64,000 nucleotides of DNA from Acridotheres tristis (taxonomy: Eukaryota > Chordata > Aves > Passeriformes > Sturnidae), in contig CM072892.1 in the NCBI GenBank assembly GCA_037013685.1, positions 21,519,501-21,583,500 on the forward strand, read 5' to 3'. This document shows positions 39,001-48,693 of this stretch, piece after piece. The notes under the pieces were generated by a model. The model was not told the origin of the DNA and ran no database searches. It saw only the letters and a list, made by a program, of their open reading frames with translations. Both the position numbers and the translations under genes were made by a program. Position 1 is the first letter of the stretch. Each line of letters begins with the position of its first letter.

Positions 39001-41930
39001 AAAGAGCAAGGTGTGGTTGTGGTCTGTGGATCTTGAGTTAAAACTGTAGTGCTAGAGAAGAAACAAGTCATTCAGACACCCCTGTTCTGGCCTGTGAAGG
39101 GACACATCCCTCTGTGTGGCCAAGTTACTTTTCTGTGCTGGTGGCACACTTCTGGAGCAGACTAGAAGAAAAAAAAACCCCAACATGCTGCAGTATTCCT
39201 GCAGTAGTCCTGCTGACCTGACTTTTCCATTTGGCCAAGATCGTTTTTGATACTAAACTTGTCTCCTAAACTTGCCTTTTACAGCACCAGTGGTAATGTA
39301 ATTTTTTATTTTTTTACTTTTAAGCTATCAAGTATATTCTCATGTATGCCAAAATGTACTGGATTCATTGCAGCTTTATCAGGCCTTCCCTTATTTACTA
39401 ATAAAACTATTATATAGAGCATCGCCTATAGTTTTAAAAAGGTTCAAAGACCCCTTTTGGTTTATTGTTTGATGGTTGCTCCTTGCTCATCTCCATGTGC
39501 CTCATAGCACCATAATCAGTGAGGATCTACCTCTGACTTTCATCAATGTGAAAAATTCACTTATTTTTCTGGTGTTTTTAACCTTTGTTTTCTTTAATTT
39601 ACAAGACTCTCCCTCTTATTCTATGTCAGATTCTTAAAGAGCCTTTAAGAGCCAGAGTATACTGAACCTTGCTTTTCTCCCTAATCTTATGCATCTCTCC
39701 CTTCCCCGAATAGCTGAAGGACTACTAAACTGTGACTGTCTCCCAACACTTCCAGGCAAAGCAGAGGTCTGGGGTTTCTCATTAGCATCGTGTAGCTGCA
39801 CCAGGGGTCAGCTGTAGCTGAAGGAGTGTGTGTCTGCTGGCAATGGGCAGATGTAGTGCAGCGATCTTCTCTAGCATGACTTAAGGCTCAGATCTCCTTC
39901 ACCAAATAAATGTCTAAAGGCCTTAATTACCATTGCTGTGCCCCGTTAGAGCTGCACAGCCTGGCCTTTTAGCACAAGCTTTCCTTCACTGCCAGGTTAG
40001 TCCAAGAGATTCACGTGTGAACGGCAGCCAAGGCATGGCTACACTACACAGCCTGTTCTGCTGCTGTGGGGATGGTGATTTTCAGCCTGCGGGGCAGGGA
40101 GCCAGCTGGGGAAGCACCAGCATAACTCAGGGTAGTCAGTGTTGCTGGAAGAGCCCTCAAATGGCTCCAAGCAAAGTCCTGAGTCCATGAGCCCCATGCA
40201 TGTGGGGTGCTGGCCGAGGCCACAGCGTGCTCTATTAGAGTAGCAGCAGGATGCCTGAAGTAAACCTGCTTGTGATGAAAGGAAGGCAATTAAAATTCCA
40301 CTTCAGTTGCCTTCCTGTCCCACTTCCTAACCTTCCAGCAGCAGGTGATTAGCAGGGCCTGCCTTCTGCTGCCCTGGCCCAGCTGTGCCAGCAGAGCCTG
40401 CAGCAGGCGAGCACTGCTACCACGGCACAGCTGCCAAAGCACAGCAAAGACATCGCAGCTCAGCTGTCACGTTTGTCTCAAGTTGACTTAGAACAAACTC
40501 ATTTTTTTTCAGTTTTTAAATAATTTTGCATTACTTTTACCAGATTTTCGTCTGTGAACTTACTTGCTAGCCCTGCTGTTTAAGGTTTCCCATCTTTCTG
40601 TCCAGGATTTCCCAAACAGAAAACCAAGCATACAGGCTGTACAGTGAGATCAGTGTGACTCCATCATGTTACCCACCCCCCTGCAGCCTACCGGGTGCAT
40701 ACAGTAGTTCAGCTGTGCACCAAAATCCTGGCAAAATATCTGCATCCATTTTCCCAGCAAGGCAGTGCTTTAGGGAAGACAACCCTACATGGCACAGGGA
40801 AGCTGTACTATATCTACAGCTGCCTTTTTGTACAACTTCCTTTGCTCTCACAGGTCAGTTCGGGGATGAGTACACACTACAGAATTTAGTTCCATGCTAC
40901 TTTCTTGATGGCTCTCTGCACACACTTGATCATGATCTTCTCATACTTCAGCACTTTGGAGTAGTGAGAACAGGCAGAATGCTCTTCATAGGGTGAAAGG
41001 AGATTCCAACAACTACATTCAGGACTTTTTTCAAACAGGCAATGAAGATTTTTTCCTGTGTCCTCTGTTGAAGGGAACAGTTACCACAATACAATCCAGA
41101 TTTAAAAAAAATGAAAAAAATCCCCAAGAAAAACTCCCAAACCAGTAAATTTCACCCAGTAACATAACTCTCTTCTAGCTTACTAAAGGAGCTCTGTGAG
41201 AAACACTAGGAGAAAACAAGGTATACAAGAGAAGCTCATGCCTCAAAAAGAAAACCAAGCACTTCTGTCACCCTTGAAGTTACGCAGGTTGACACTTCTG
41301 ATCAGTCAGATTTTCACCCTTTCTATAAACAAGTTTATTGCTTTTTGAAAGCAGCTCCAGGAACTAATGTATTAGCAAGTGAGAACAAGCATTTTTCTTC
41401 CTCACCAGTTAAAGCAATAGCTGAAGTATGATGAGCAAAAAGTACAGCACTTTGTAGACTCTAAGCAGAGGCGGGATTTCTGAAATAAAAGTTTGCTTTG
41501 GCCTGAAGCTCTGGGAAGTAGCTGGCCCTGGGCCCCACAACCTTCTAGAACCATTCTGTAGGTGGGAGTTTCCCTAGCACTGGTTTGCATGACTGTCATT
41601 CTTGTAGAGCAGACTAGTGGAAGTGTAAGAAATGACTGTGTTGAAGGGGACATGCAAAGAGAGGAATAGTATGAACAGGATCACAGATCCCTTCAAAAAT
41701 GGGAAGAGTTTGAAACATTTACTACCGGCAGATCAAAAGCAGAGGGAAAACAAGCAGCTGCTCAGACTAAAAACTGCATCAAGCTCATGCTCTCTACTCC
41801 CCCAGAAGTGAGGAGTAAATCACATTGGCATCAGCAATCCTCATTGATCAGTGTTTTTCCAGACAGATCCTTCCCTCAGCCTATCGTCCAACCCTTTGAA
41901 CTCAAGCGAATTTGAGGACACAAATTCCAC
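36050..41930. other. Intergenic region between convergent ISM2 and AHSA1
   Basis: Nearly 6 kb with no recognisable exon, RNA gene or CR1 copy. It contains an AT-rich dinucleotide tract (37433-37457) followed by AATAAA at 37509-37514, and a second AATAAA at 38756-38761. It also contains a short minus-strand open stretch at about 36200-36355 that I could not assign. Confidence 0.6.
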
Positions 41931-41949
41931 AGTGTTTTTTTAAGTTAGG

Positions 41950-41955
41950 TTTATT
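41950..41955 (-). terminator. AHSA1: AHSA1 poly(A) signal
   Basis: TTTATT on the + strand is AATAAA on the coding strand, 214-219 bases past the AHSA1 stop. That gives a 3' UTR of about 235 nt, compatible with the short UTR of this gene in other vertebrates. Confidence 0.7.
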
Positions 41956-42168
41956 TAGCAATAGAAGTATGTACATGTAAGAGAATCCCCTGCAGCACAA
42001 GACATGCACAAAGCAGTGAGGGACTGAAAGTGGTGCTGCTCCATGGCCTTCCTCATCACCTGTCATCCCACTTTACTCAGCGGCAGGGCCAAGATTAGAA
42101 AGGAACCGGCAAGAAATTTATCAGTCCATGTGGCAGAGTCTTCAGGCAGAGCCTCCCAGCAACCGGTA

Positions 42169-45100
42169 TTAAAACAAGCGGGCACCGTAACCAAATGTCT
42201 GTTTAATGCCCTCAAAGTAGTAGCGCTGCCAGCCTTGCTTTGTTCTTTCTTCCTCACTGGCAGGAATGCCCTTGCCTTCCAAGCACACCTCTGTCTCACC
42301 ACCTTTGTCATTGAAGTTCAAGGTAATGGTTGCAAAGTGCCCTAGAGGAACCAAAACAAATCCGTCAGTTAGTAGTGTGTAGTACAGTGCATACAGCCCC
42401 CAGCGACTGCTCTGCCTCTCCTTTCACAGAGCACCATTTAAAAGAGTCTTCGAAGTCGTTCCCAGAGGGTTTACTTAGGGCAGCTGTAGGTCTTCCCTAG
42501 AAACACAGCTAGGAGAGGGCTCCCTCTTCCTGCGCTTTGAAGCAGTTGCAGCTACAGCTGCACAAGCAGCTACTTCATCCTTCCTACCTGGTCACTGCTT
42601 TACACAGTGGCTGAAGAAGCAAACAAGATAACGTAGGATAGGAAGCTGGGATAACAGTGGAGGAACTCCCAGAACACTGTGTGCTCCCCTATCACAAGCC
42701 ACAATAAAGTATGGCAAACAGGGATGGTATTCTTCAAAGACAGGCAAGTCCATTTCAGGACTACTTACCAGCTGGCCAAGATTTAAATCTCCATTTCATA
42801 ACAAGTTGCTTCTCAGGAACCTTGAAAAGGGAGACAAAGACTGAGTAGTAATTTTTTGTAAATCCTCCAGTCTAAAAGAAAACATCTAGAATTGTGTTGA
42901 TATGAATGAAGCTTTAGAGATCCCTTGAGAAACACATACACAAGAGGGAAAGAGATTTTAAGTGTCCTTTTCTTTTCAATCCACTTCTAGAAAGGTATGC
43001 AATAGTACAGCCCCAAACACTGAGACAGAGTCCCTGTCCAGAAGACTTTAGTGACAATTCAGCCAAAGAGAAAAAGGGTCACTTACTATCTTTAACACTC
43101 CTCCAACCCCTGATAAGTAAAATCACATAGAAAGGGGAGATCTATGACTGGAATTCATGTTTTCTCCCCAGGCAGAAGTGCCATGCATTAATCCATACTA
43201 CTAGGAATGCTTCAATAGCCACAGAAATTATGGATAACTATTGGGCACCAGGTAGAACCCCACAGTTAGCTAAAAGAGTCATTGTAAACAGAACTGATAA
43301 AAAGTAACAGCCTGGTAGCAGTGCTGCCTCTGAGCAAGAGGCACCGGAACTTGTTAGTACTTACTAGGTCAACAAACTCTCCTGTGACACTGCCATCCAG
43401 CAACTGAAACTTGCCTCCTTTATCAGCCTCCAAGGTGGCTTGTGCGTGGGTGAAAGCTTGGACCATCTGAAAAGAATTCAGGAGAAGACCTGTATTACTT
43501 GACATTATCTTCCTGCAAACTAGTGCCTCCCACCCAGCTACAAAAGTTCTGGAAAAGGAAGTAAGTCAATAGTGTTAAGATCTTCAGCAAAAGACAAAAT
43601 CCCTGCCCTGGCCAGAAAAGCAAGTTTTTAGTCACTACAGCAACATTTCACCTGCCTTGGTGAACCTCCAGCTTTCTAGTGCTATGCAGTGTTTTGAGTC
43701 ACGCAGTGATTTACTTTGTTGATTTCTTAATGAAACCCAGTTCTAAGAAAAAATATCCTTTGCTTTTGCATTTTTCTTATGAAAACAGGAAGAACAAAAG
43801 ACTAAGATCGTGTTTAAATAATGATACAATGCTGCTTTCTCATCCTAAACTATCTAATAGTCTGTGGAAAAGTGGAAGCTATTCCCAAAGCACACTTTTG
43901 ATACCACCTAACCTTAAACGGGAAAAACAAAAACAAACCAGAAGGACACAACTGTAAATCCCAAGTGATTTGGCCACATGCAGTAAAGCATACACCTACA
44001 CATAGGTGCTGACAATTATATGGAACTTGCGTCTGGTTGGTATCAATCCCCTCTTGTCAGCTGTGTGAAAAGATGCACACACAAGCTCTCAGCAATGACT
44101 CTGCAGAACAGCTTTCTTATTCCATTTTTACAGATTGTGAGTGTCCTACAGAACTTCTTAAAAAGCTTATTAGGAAGAGCCTCCTATATGCAAAGAACAG
44201 CTCTCAGAACAAGCCAGGCATTACCTCCTGAGTAATGAATACCCGGTAGAGCTCCTCAGGAGATGTCAGGAAGGTGTCCTTCAAACTGATCTTACAGGTA
44301 GGGATCTTGACTCCTATGGATTTGGGCTGCAATGTGGCAGTACTGCTCCTGGCAGCCATCTAACAGAACAACAGGGAAAACAAACACATACACACTTTTT
44401 TTCACCAAAAAAACCCCAAACCAAAAATGAACAAATGGTTCACATATCCAAGGAGAAAAACAAAGGCTCTTGGTAAAGATGCAATTCGATATAACCATAC
44501 TTCAATGTAAAAAGCAGATTTATCACATTGCTTGGAAGAAACATCATGTGCTGCCAATGGAAACAGTCACACCTATTCCACATATTGTCAGTTCCTGAAT
44601 GTATATATCCTATACACAACATAGTTTGCTCCTTTAAGTCCCAGAATCTAATACAGCGTACCTTTCTTCACTGATCCCAAAGCATGTTTGCAGTTTTGTT
44701 TACCTTGCAGTCTTCTGCTTTAGGAGCCACCTGAGGTGCTGTTTCCATATGTTCACCATTCACTGTGGGCAAAATCATGCCCTGGGTGAATTCTGGAAAG
44801 ACATGAATGTACCCATGAAACCAGTAAAAAGATTAAGTAAACCTTCTGACTGTACTTTGAAATACACAATCAAAAAGGGCTTCCTGGTTTCCCCCTTGCT
44901 CTTGCTAGCATCCGTAACTTGAAACAGTTTTCAGAAAAAGGAAACAGACCTCTTCTTATAAGCAATTAATTCTTTCCCTTACTACTCTCCACCAAAGGCC
45001 CTGTCAGAACCTGCCTATGCTAACAAGTAGGGACTTACCTCCTCTTCACAGCCTAGACATAGCCTCTTCCACGTGCTGCTTTCACATTAATGTTGGTTAG

Positions 45101-48094
45101 CCTTAGACTTATGTAGCTTTTTTCTTCTCTCACTCTCTAATACAAATTGCAATCACTTCTCAAAAACGTTTGCCTTGTTGGTCTAGATACACCAAACTAA
45201 GCTTTTGCATTTCTTTTCACACTGGTCCTTCATTTCTTGGATTACTGCAGTAAACAACAGTAACTTCTAACTCCCTCTTTGAGTTCTCTTTATTGACACC
45301 AGATGCCAGGACTACACATGGAATGCCAGGCAAGCCTCACCACTGCCCTGTCCAGCAGTACTAACACTTTTGTAACTCCATCAGAACCTTCAGCCTCGTT
45401 CAGAATTACATTTGCTTTCTCTCCAGCTCAGTCACTTCTGCTTTTACCAATTATATAACATTCTGCTCCTTTTTCTTCTTCATCTGTTCAGAGTAGCAAA
45501 ATTCCACTAGAAGGCAGAATTTTATCATATATGCATAAACCTGTATCCTGCAGTACTTAGTTCCCACTTATTCTCATTTACTGCAGCCCACAAGATCATA
45601 CAGTTTTTTCTGACTAGCATTCTTATCTTTCAGTGGGTGACTACATCTCCCAGCCTGAACACTATAGTGCCTGAAAAGAAAACAAGAGTACAGAAATTTG
45701 ATCCTGGAAAAACAGCAATCAGTGGTGGTTTGTACCCAGCATATCTTGAACATGTAGTGTAATATAGGTAAATGGATATAAAAAGCAACTGTAGCATTCC
45801 CAGCCTGTATTTGAGAGGAAAGCCAAATTCAACCAAAGCACATTGATTTAACTCCAACTGCTGGACCCAGATTTAACTTTTAAAAAAATAAACTTCATCC
45901 AGATGATGAGACAGCTCATTAAAAGACACCAACAAAACCTGCAGAGTAATTTCCAGACATCAGTTATTCTAAAATCCAAGTAACACTAGGTATCGTTACC
46001 AGCGTGGCAAAAGGGAAAAAAAACTACAACAAACAAACTACAAACTGGAGAAGATATCATCTTCCAAGGGAGTAAGCAAACTGAAGGCCAGATTGTGCCA
46101 TAGGCAGTGACTGTGTCACTGGGGTAACCTACATACTTTATTTGCTTTCATTTTCTCTACAGCTTCAGGATATTAAGGACACTCTCAGTTTTAAAACATA
46201 AATTAAAAAATACTCTTTATTACTGTGTTATCACCAAAACCAATCTTTCTGGGCTTTGCTATACGGTCTAGAGCCAGAAATGCCTCTTCCCAAAGTTCCT
46301 GTTACTGCTCTGATACCTTTCTGTTGAGATGGAGTGAGCAACTCCTCTCTTTATCCCCATCCCTTCTTTAGAATTAGTCTCTATGGGTTCCCATAACACT
46401 TTTCCCTCTCAGTTACATACCCGTTTTGAGAGTGCTGATGTAAGTTTTTATTGCATCTCTAATTTTCTTTGCACCCTCTTGCTTCATCAGGGTCTTCAAG
46501 TTAGTATCAGGCTCATCTTTAGCAAGGCTGACAAGGATCTAAACAACAAAGACAAGCACTGATTAACAAGGACAAATGTGCACAGTTTTTTTATTACTCA
46601 ATTCAACATAACAGACTTTGGCTAAACTTCCACAAACACCACAGTTTTATTCATCTTTCACTTCATCTCTCTCAGCCTACAGTATAGTACAGGTATGCCT
46701 AAATACCTTCTTGTGCTACAGAGCCCTTTGCATCTAGAAGACAGGAATTAATTTGATAAAGACACAACCTGATGGGGGAGCAACTCTCTATCAGAGAGTG
46801 CGGTAAGAGAATGAAAAATAACAGTTTTAAGTTGAAAGAGGAAAGATTTAGACTAAAAGTTAGAAGGAAATTCTTTATTCTAATTCTTTAAGGGTGGTGA
46901 GGCACTGGAGCAGGTTGTCCAGAGAATGTGTGGATGCTCCATCCCTGGAGGTGTTCAAGGCCAGGTTGGATGGAACTCTGAGTAACCTGATCTAGTGACA
47001 GATGTCCCTGCTCATGGCTGAGAAGTTGGTAATAGATGACCTTTAAAGATCTCATCCAGCCCAAACTATTCTTTGATTCTATTAACTTAAGCAGTCCCTA
47101 GTAGTAAAAACTTCTATACAAATGCTGTAAGAAAGGTACCAGGGAAGGAAATATTACTGCTGTGAGTATTCCTGTTAGAATACTCCATACATCTAGCTGT
47201 GCTTACCTCAACTTCATCGATGTCATTTTCATCTGAAAGATTAGGAATCTCCACATAACCTTTGTACTTCACCCCTGTCTTTGAGGTTCCTGCAATTATA
47301 ATTATATTGTTCAGATCAATGTTTCTTACTCTGGTTGTTGTCAAAACAAACTTGTATTGTATCAAAACAAAACATTTCCTTTTATTATTATCACCCAAAT
47401 GAGGTAACTATCCTTACCCTTGATATTATACATGAATCTGACCTTGAAACAGGAGGGGTGCATATCACTCACCAGTCCACGCTAGCTTGATAACCCACTC
47501 GTAGAAGAAGATAAGTTTCCCTTTCCGGTTGTTAATGGAGGCCTCTCCATCCAGTTTGCTCACTTCTGTCACCTCACATGCCCCTTCCTCACCCTCCACC
47601 CTGACAGGCAGGAGGAGAGCTTTCAGCCGCTCCGTGGACCAGTTGGAGGCATCCCTCTCCGTCCTGCAGGAAAACCAAGCGGGGTGAGAATCTAGGACAG
47701 GCCACGCTGACAGTGCATACTGGGGCTATCCAGTGTTCCCCAACCTTGTCTCCCTGCCCCGCTTCAACACAAACGCACAGAGATTTATTCCCCAGGCCAC
47801 CTTCACGCATTCCTCCGGCACACCTCGGCTTGAGCACTCCGTTATACACGCACGCAGCCGGGGGCAGCCCCAGAGGATCAGCCCGGATACTCTCGCCTCA
47901 GCACCAGCCCGCAAGGAAGGGACGGGGAGCGGCCCCTCTGCCCGCGACTCCGGCTGCGCAGCCCCCTCCGCCCCGGGGCCTCCCGGCGGGTCTGGGAGCA
48001 GTCGCCCCGCTCACCAGTGCCAGTTGTTGACGTTGGTGGCGTCCGCCCGCTGCTCCACGATCCAGCGTGGATCTCCCTCCCCCCACTTGGCCAT
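42169..48094 (-). CDS. AHSA1: AHSA1, activator of HSP90 ATPase 1 (complete, nine coding exons)
   Basis: AHSA1 is a cytosolic co-chaperone that binds the HSP90 middle domain and stimulates its ATPase cycle. Coding exons from 5' to 3' are 48094-48015, 47663-47473, 47289-47207, 46538-46421, 44792-44704, 44359-44225, 43466-43365, 42820-42769 and 42341-42169. They total 1023 nt or 340 residues (human 338), with GT-AG junctions throughout. The N-terminus MAKWGEGDPRWIVEQRADAT is followed by the NxNNWHW motif (NVNNWHW, residues 21-27), known to matter for HSP90 stimulation. The N-terminal HSP90-binding domain (about 1-160) includes VSKLDGEASINNRKGKL and VEIPNLSDEND. A variable linker follows (HMETAPQVAPKAEDCK). 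The C-terminal AHSA1/START-like domain contains VKIPTCKISLKDTFLTSPEE, FTHAQATLEADKGGKF, VMKWRFKSWPAGHFATIT and the end YYFEGIKQTFGYGARLF. No damage is visible. Confidence 0.98.
43467..44224 (-). other. AHSA1 intron 6
   Basis: About 760 bases, with only short open frames of no recognisable content. The other AHSA1 introns longer than 300 bases are intron 5 (44360-44703), intron 7 (42821-43364), intron 8 (42342-42768) and intron 1 (47664-48014). They likewise show nothing beyond splice signals. Confidence 0.7.
44793..46420 (-). other. AHSA1 intron 4
   Basis: 1.6 kb of AT-rich sequence with no exon, RNA gene or repeat that I can identify. Confidence 0.7.
46539..47206 (-). other. AHSA1 intron 3, containing a CR1 tail in antisense
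   Basis: A 668-base intron of which roughly 270 bases are CR1-derived. The rest shows nothing recognisable. Confidence 0.8.
46815..47085 (+). mobile_element. CR1 LINE 3' end fragment
   Basis: On the + strand it contains the hallmark CR1 3' region in order: GGTGGTGAGGCACTGGAGCA (46895-46914), GGTTGTCCAGAGAATGTGTGGATG, CCTGGAGGTGTTCAAGGCCA, then a final CATCCAGCCCAAACTATTCT and the terminal TTGATTCTATT. The last piece corresponds to the short tandem (ATTCTATG-like) tail typical of CR1. The copy is diverged, 5'-truncated and antisense to AHSA1. Confidence 0.93.
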
Positions 48095-48131
48095 CGGGAC
48101 CGGGATTGCCGCCTCCGCTCCGAGCGCCCGT

Positions 48132-48146
48132 GGAAGCTGCTAGAAC
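48132..48146. promoter_or_regulatory. AHSA1: Heat-shock-element-like site upstream of AHSA1
   Basis: GAA at 48133-48135, TGC at 48138-48140 and GAA at 48143-48145 sit in exact five-base register. This matches the nGAAnnTTCnnGAAn HSF1 consensus with one mismatch in the middle unit. It lies 39-52 bases upstream of the AHSA1 ATG, in the 5' UTR or core promoter. Confidence 0.5.
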
Positions 48147-48382
48147 CGCCGCGCCGCCTCCCGCCTTCCGCCCGGCGCGGGCCCTTCCGGCGCGCCCCCC
48201 TTCGGCGCGACCCCGGCTTATTGGTTCCGCCCGGCTAATTAGTTCCGTCGCGCCGCAGGCAGCTGGCACTCTCGGTCCGGTCCCGTGTCGTCCCCGCCGA
48301 CCCACAGCTCTCGGAGTCAGTCCACAGTTCTCAGAACCCCGATTCCGGCTGCCGGCCCAGACACCGCACCGCCGCACTCGCA

Positions 48383-48403
48383 GCCCGCTGGGACTGGTAG
48401 TCC
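48383..48403 (-). promoter_or_regulatory. ZNF143/SBS-like motif A
   Basis: The reverse complement reads CGGACTACCAGTCCCAGCGGG, close to the ACTACAnnTCCCAGC core recognised by ZNF143/STAF at many housekeeping promoters. Confidence 0.6.
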
Positions 48404-48429
48404 GAAGGAACGTCAATGCGGCCTGAGGG

Positions 48430-48450
48430 GCACGCCGGGACTCGTAGTGC
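48430..48450 (-). promoter_or_regulatory. ZNF143/SBS-like motif B
   Basis: The reverse complement reads GCACTACGAGTCCCGGCGTG, again ACTACnAnTCCCrGCrTG in layout. It is in the same orientation as motif A, about 47 bases away. Confidence 0.6.
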
Positions 48451-48485
48451 GTGAACGAGGAGCGGCCGCGCCGCGCCCAGCGGGA

Positions 48486-48507
48486 GAACTACATGTGCCG
48501 GCGTGCC
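48486..48507 (+). promoter_or_regulatory. ZNF143/SBS-like motif C
   Basis: The + strand reads GAACTACATGTGCCGGCGTG, matching ACTACATnTnCCrGCrTG with one departure in the TCCC core. Its orientation is opposite to motifs A and B. Confidence 0.5.
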
Positions 48508-48577
48508 CCGCGCGCAGCTGCCGCGCTCCGCCCTGCCGTGAGGACGCCGGTGCTGCTGGCGCGGGAGGGGCGGCGAG
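48500..48577 (+). other. VIPAS39: Probable non-coding first exon of VIPAS39
   Basis: The first coding exon begins exactly at the ATG behind a good acceptor (gttgcag ending at 48693), so an upstream untranslated exon is required. The best donor is gtgaga at 48578. The 5' end is not visible, and 48500 is only a guess at the start. Confidence 0.4.
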
Positions 48578-48693
48578 GTGAGAGAGGCGCTACGGGCGGT
48601 GGGGACGGGACCAGGACCACGGGCGGGGGTGGTGATAACCCCGAGGCAGCCGCTCCCTCCCTCTGCTGAGGCAACCGGGCGGTGCCGTTGCAG

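Noticed and set aside
47114..47398. 94-codon minus-strand frame around AHSA1 exon 3
   Set aside because: Only 47207-47289 is AHSA1 coding sequence. The remainder reads into introns through the acceptor and donor.
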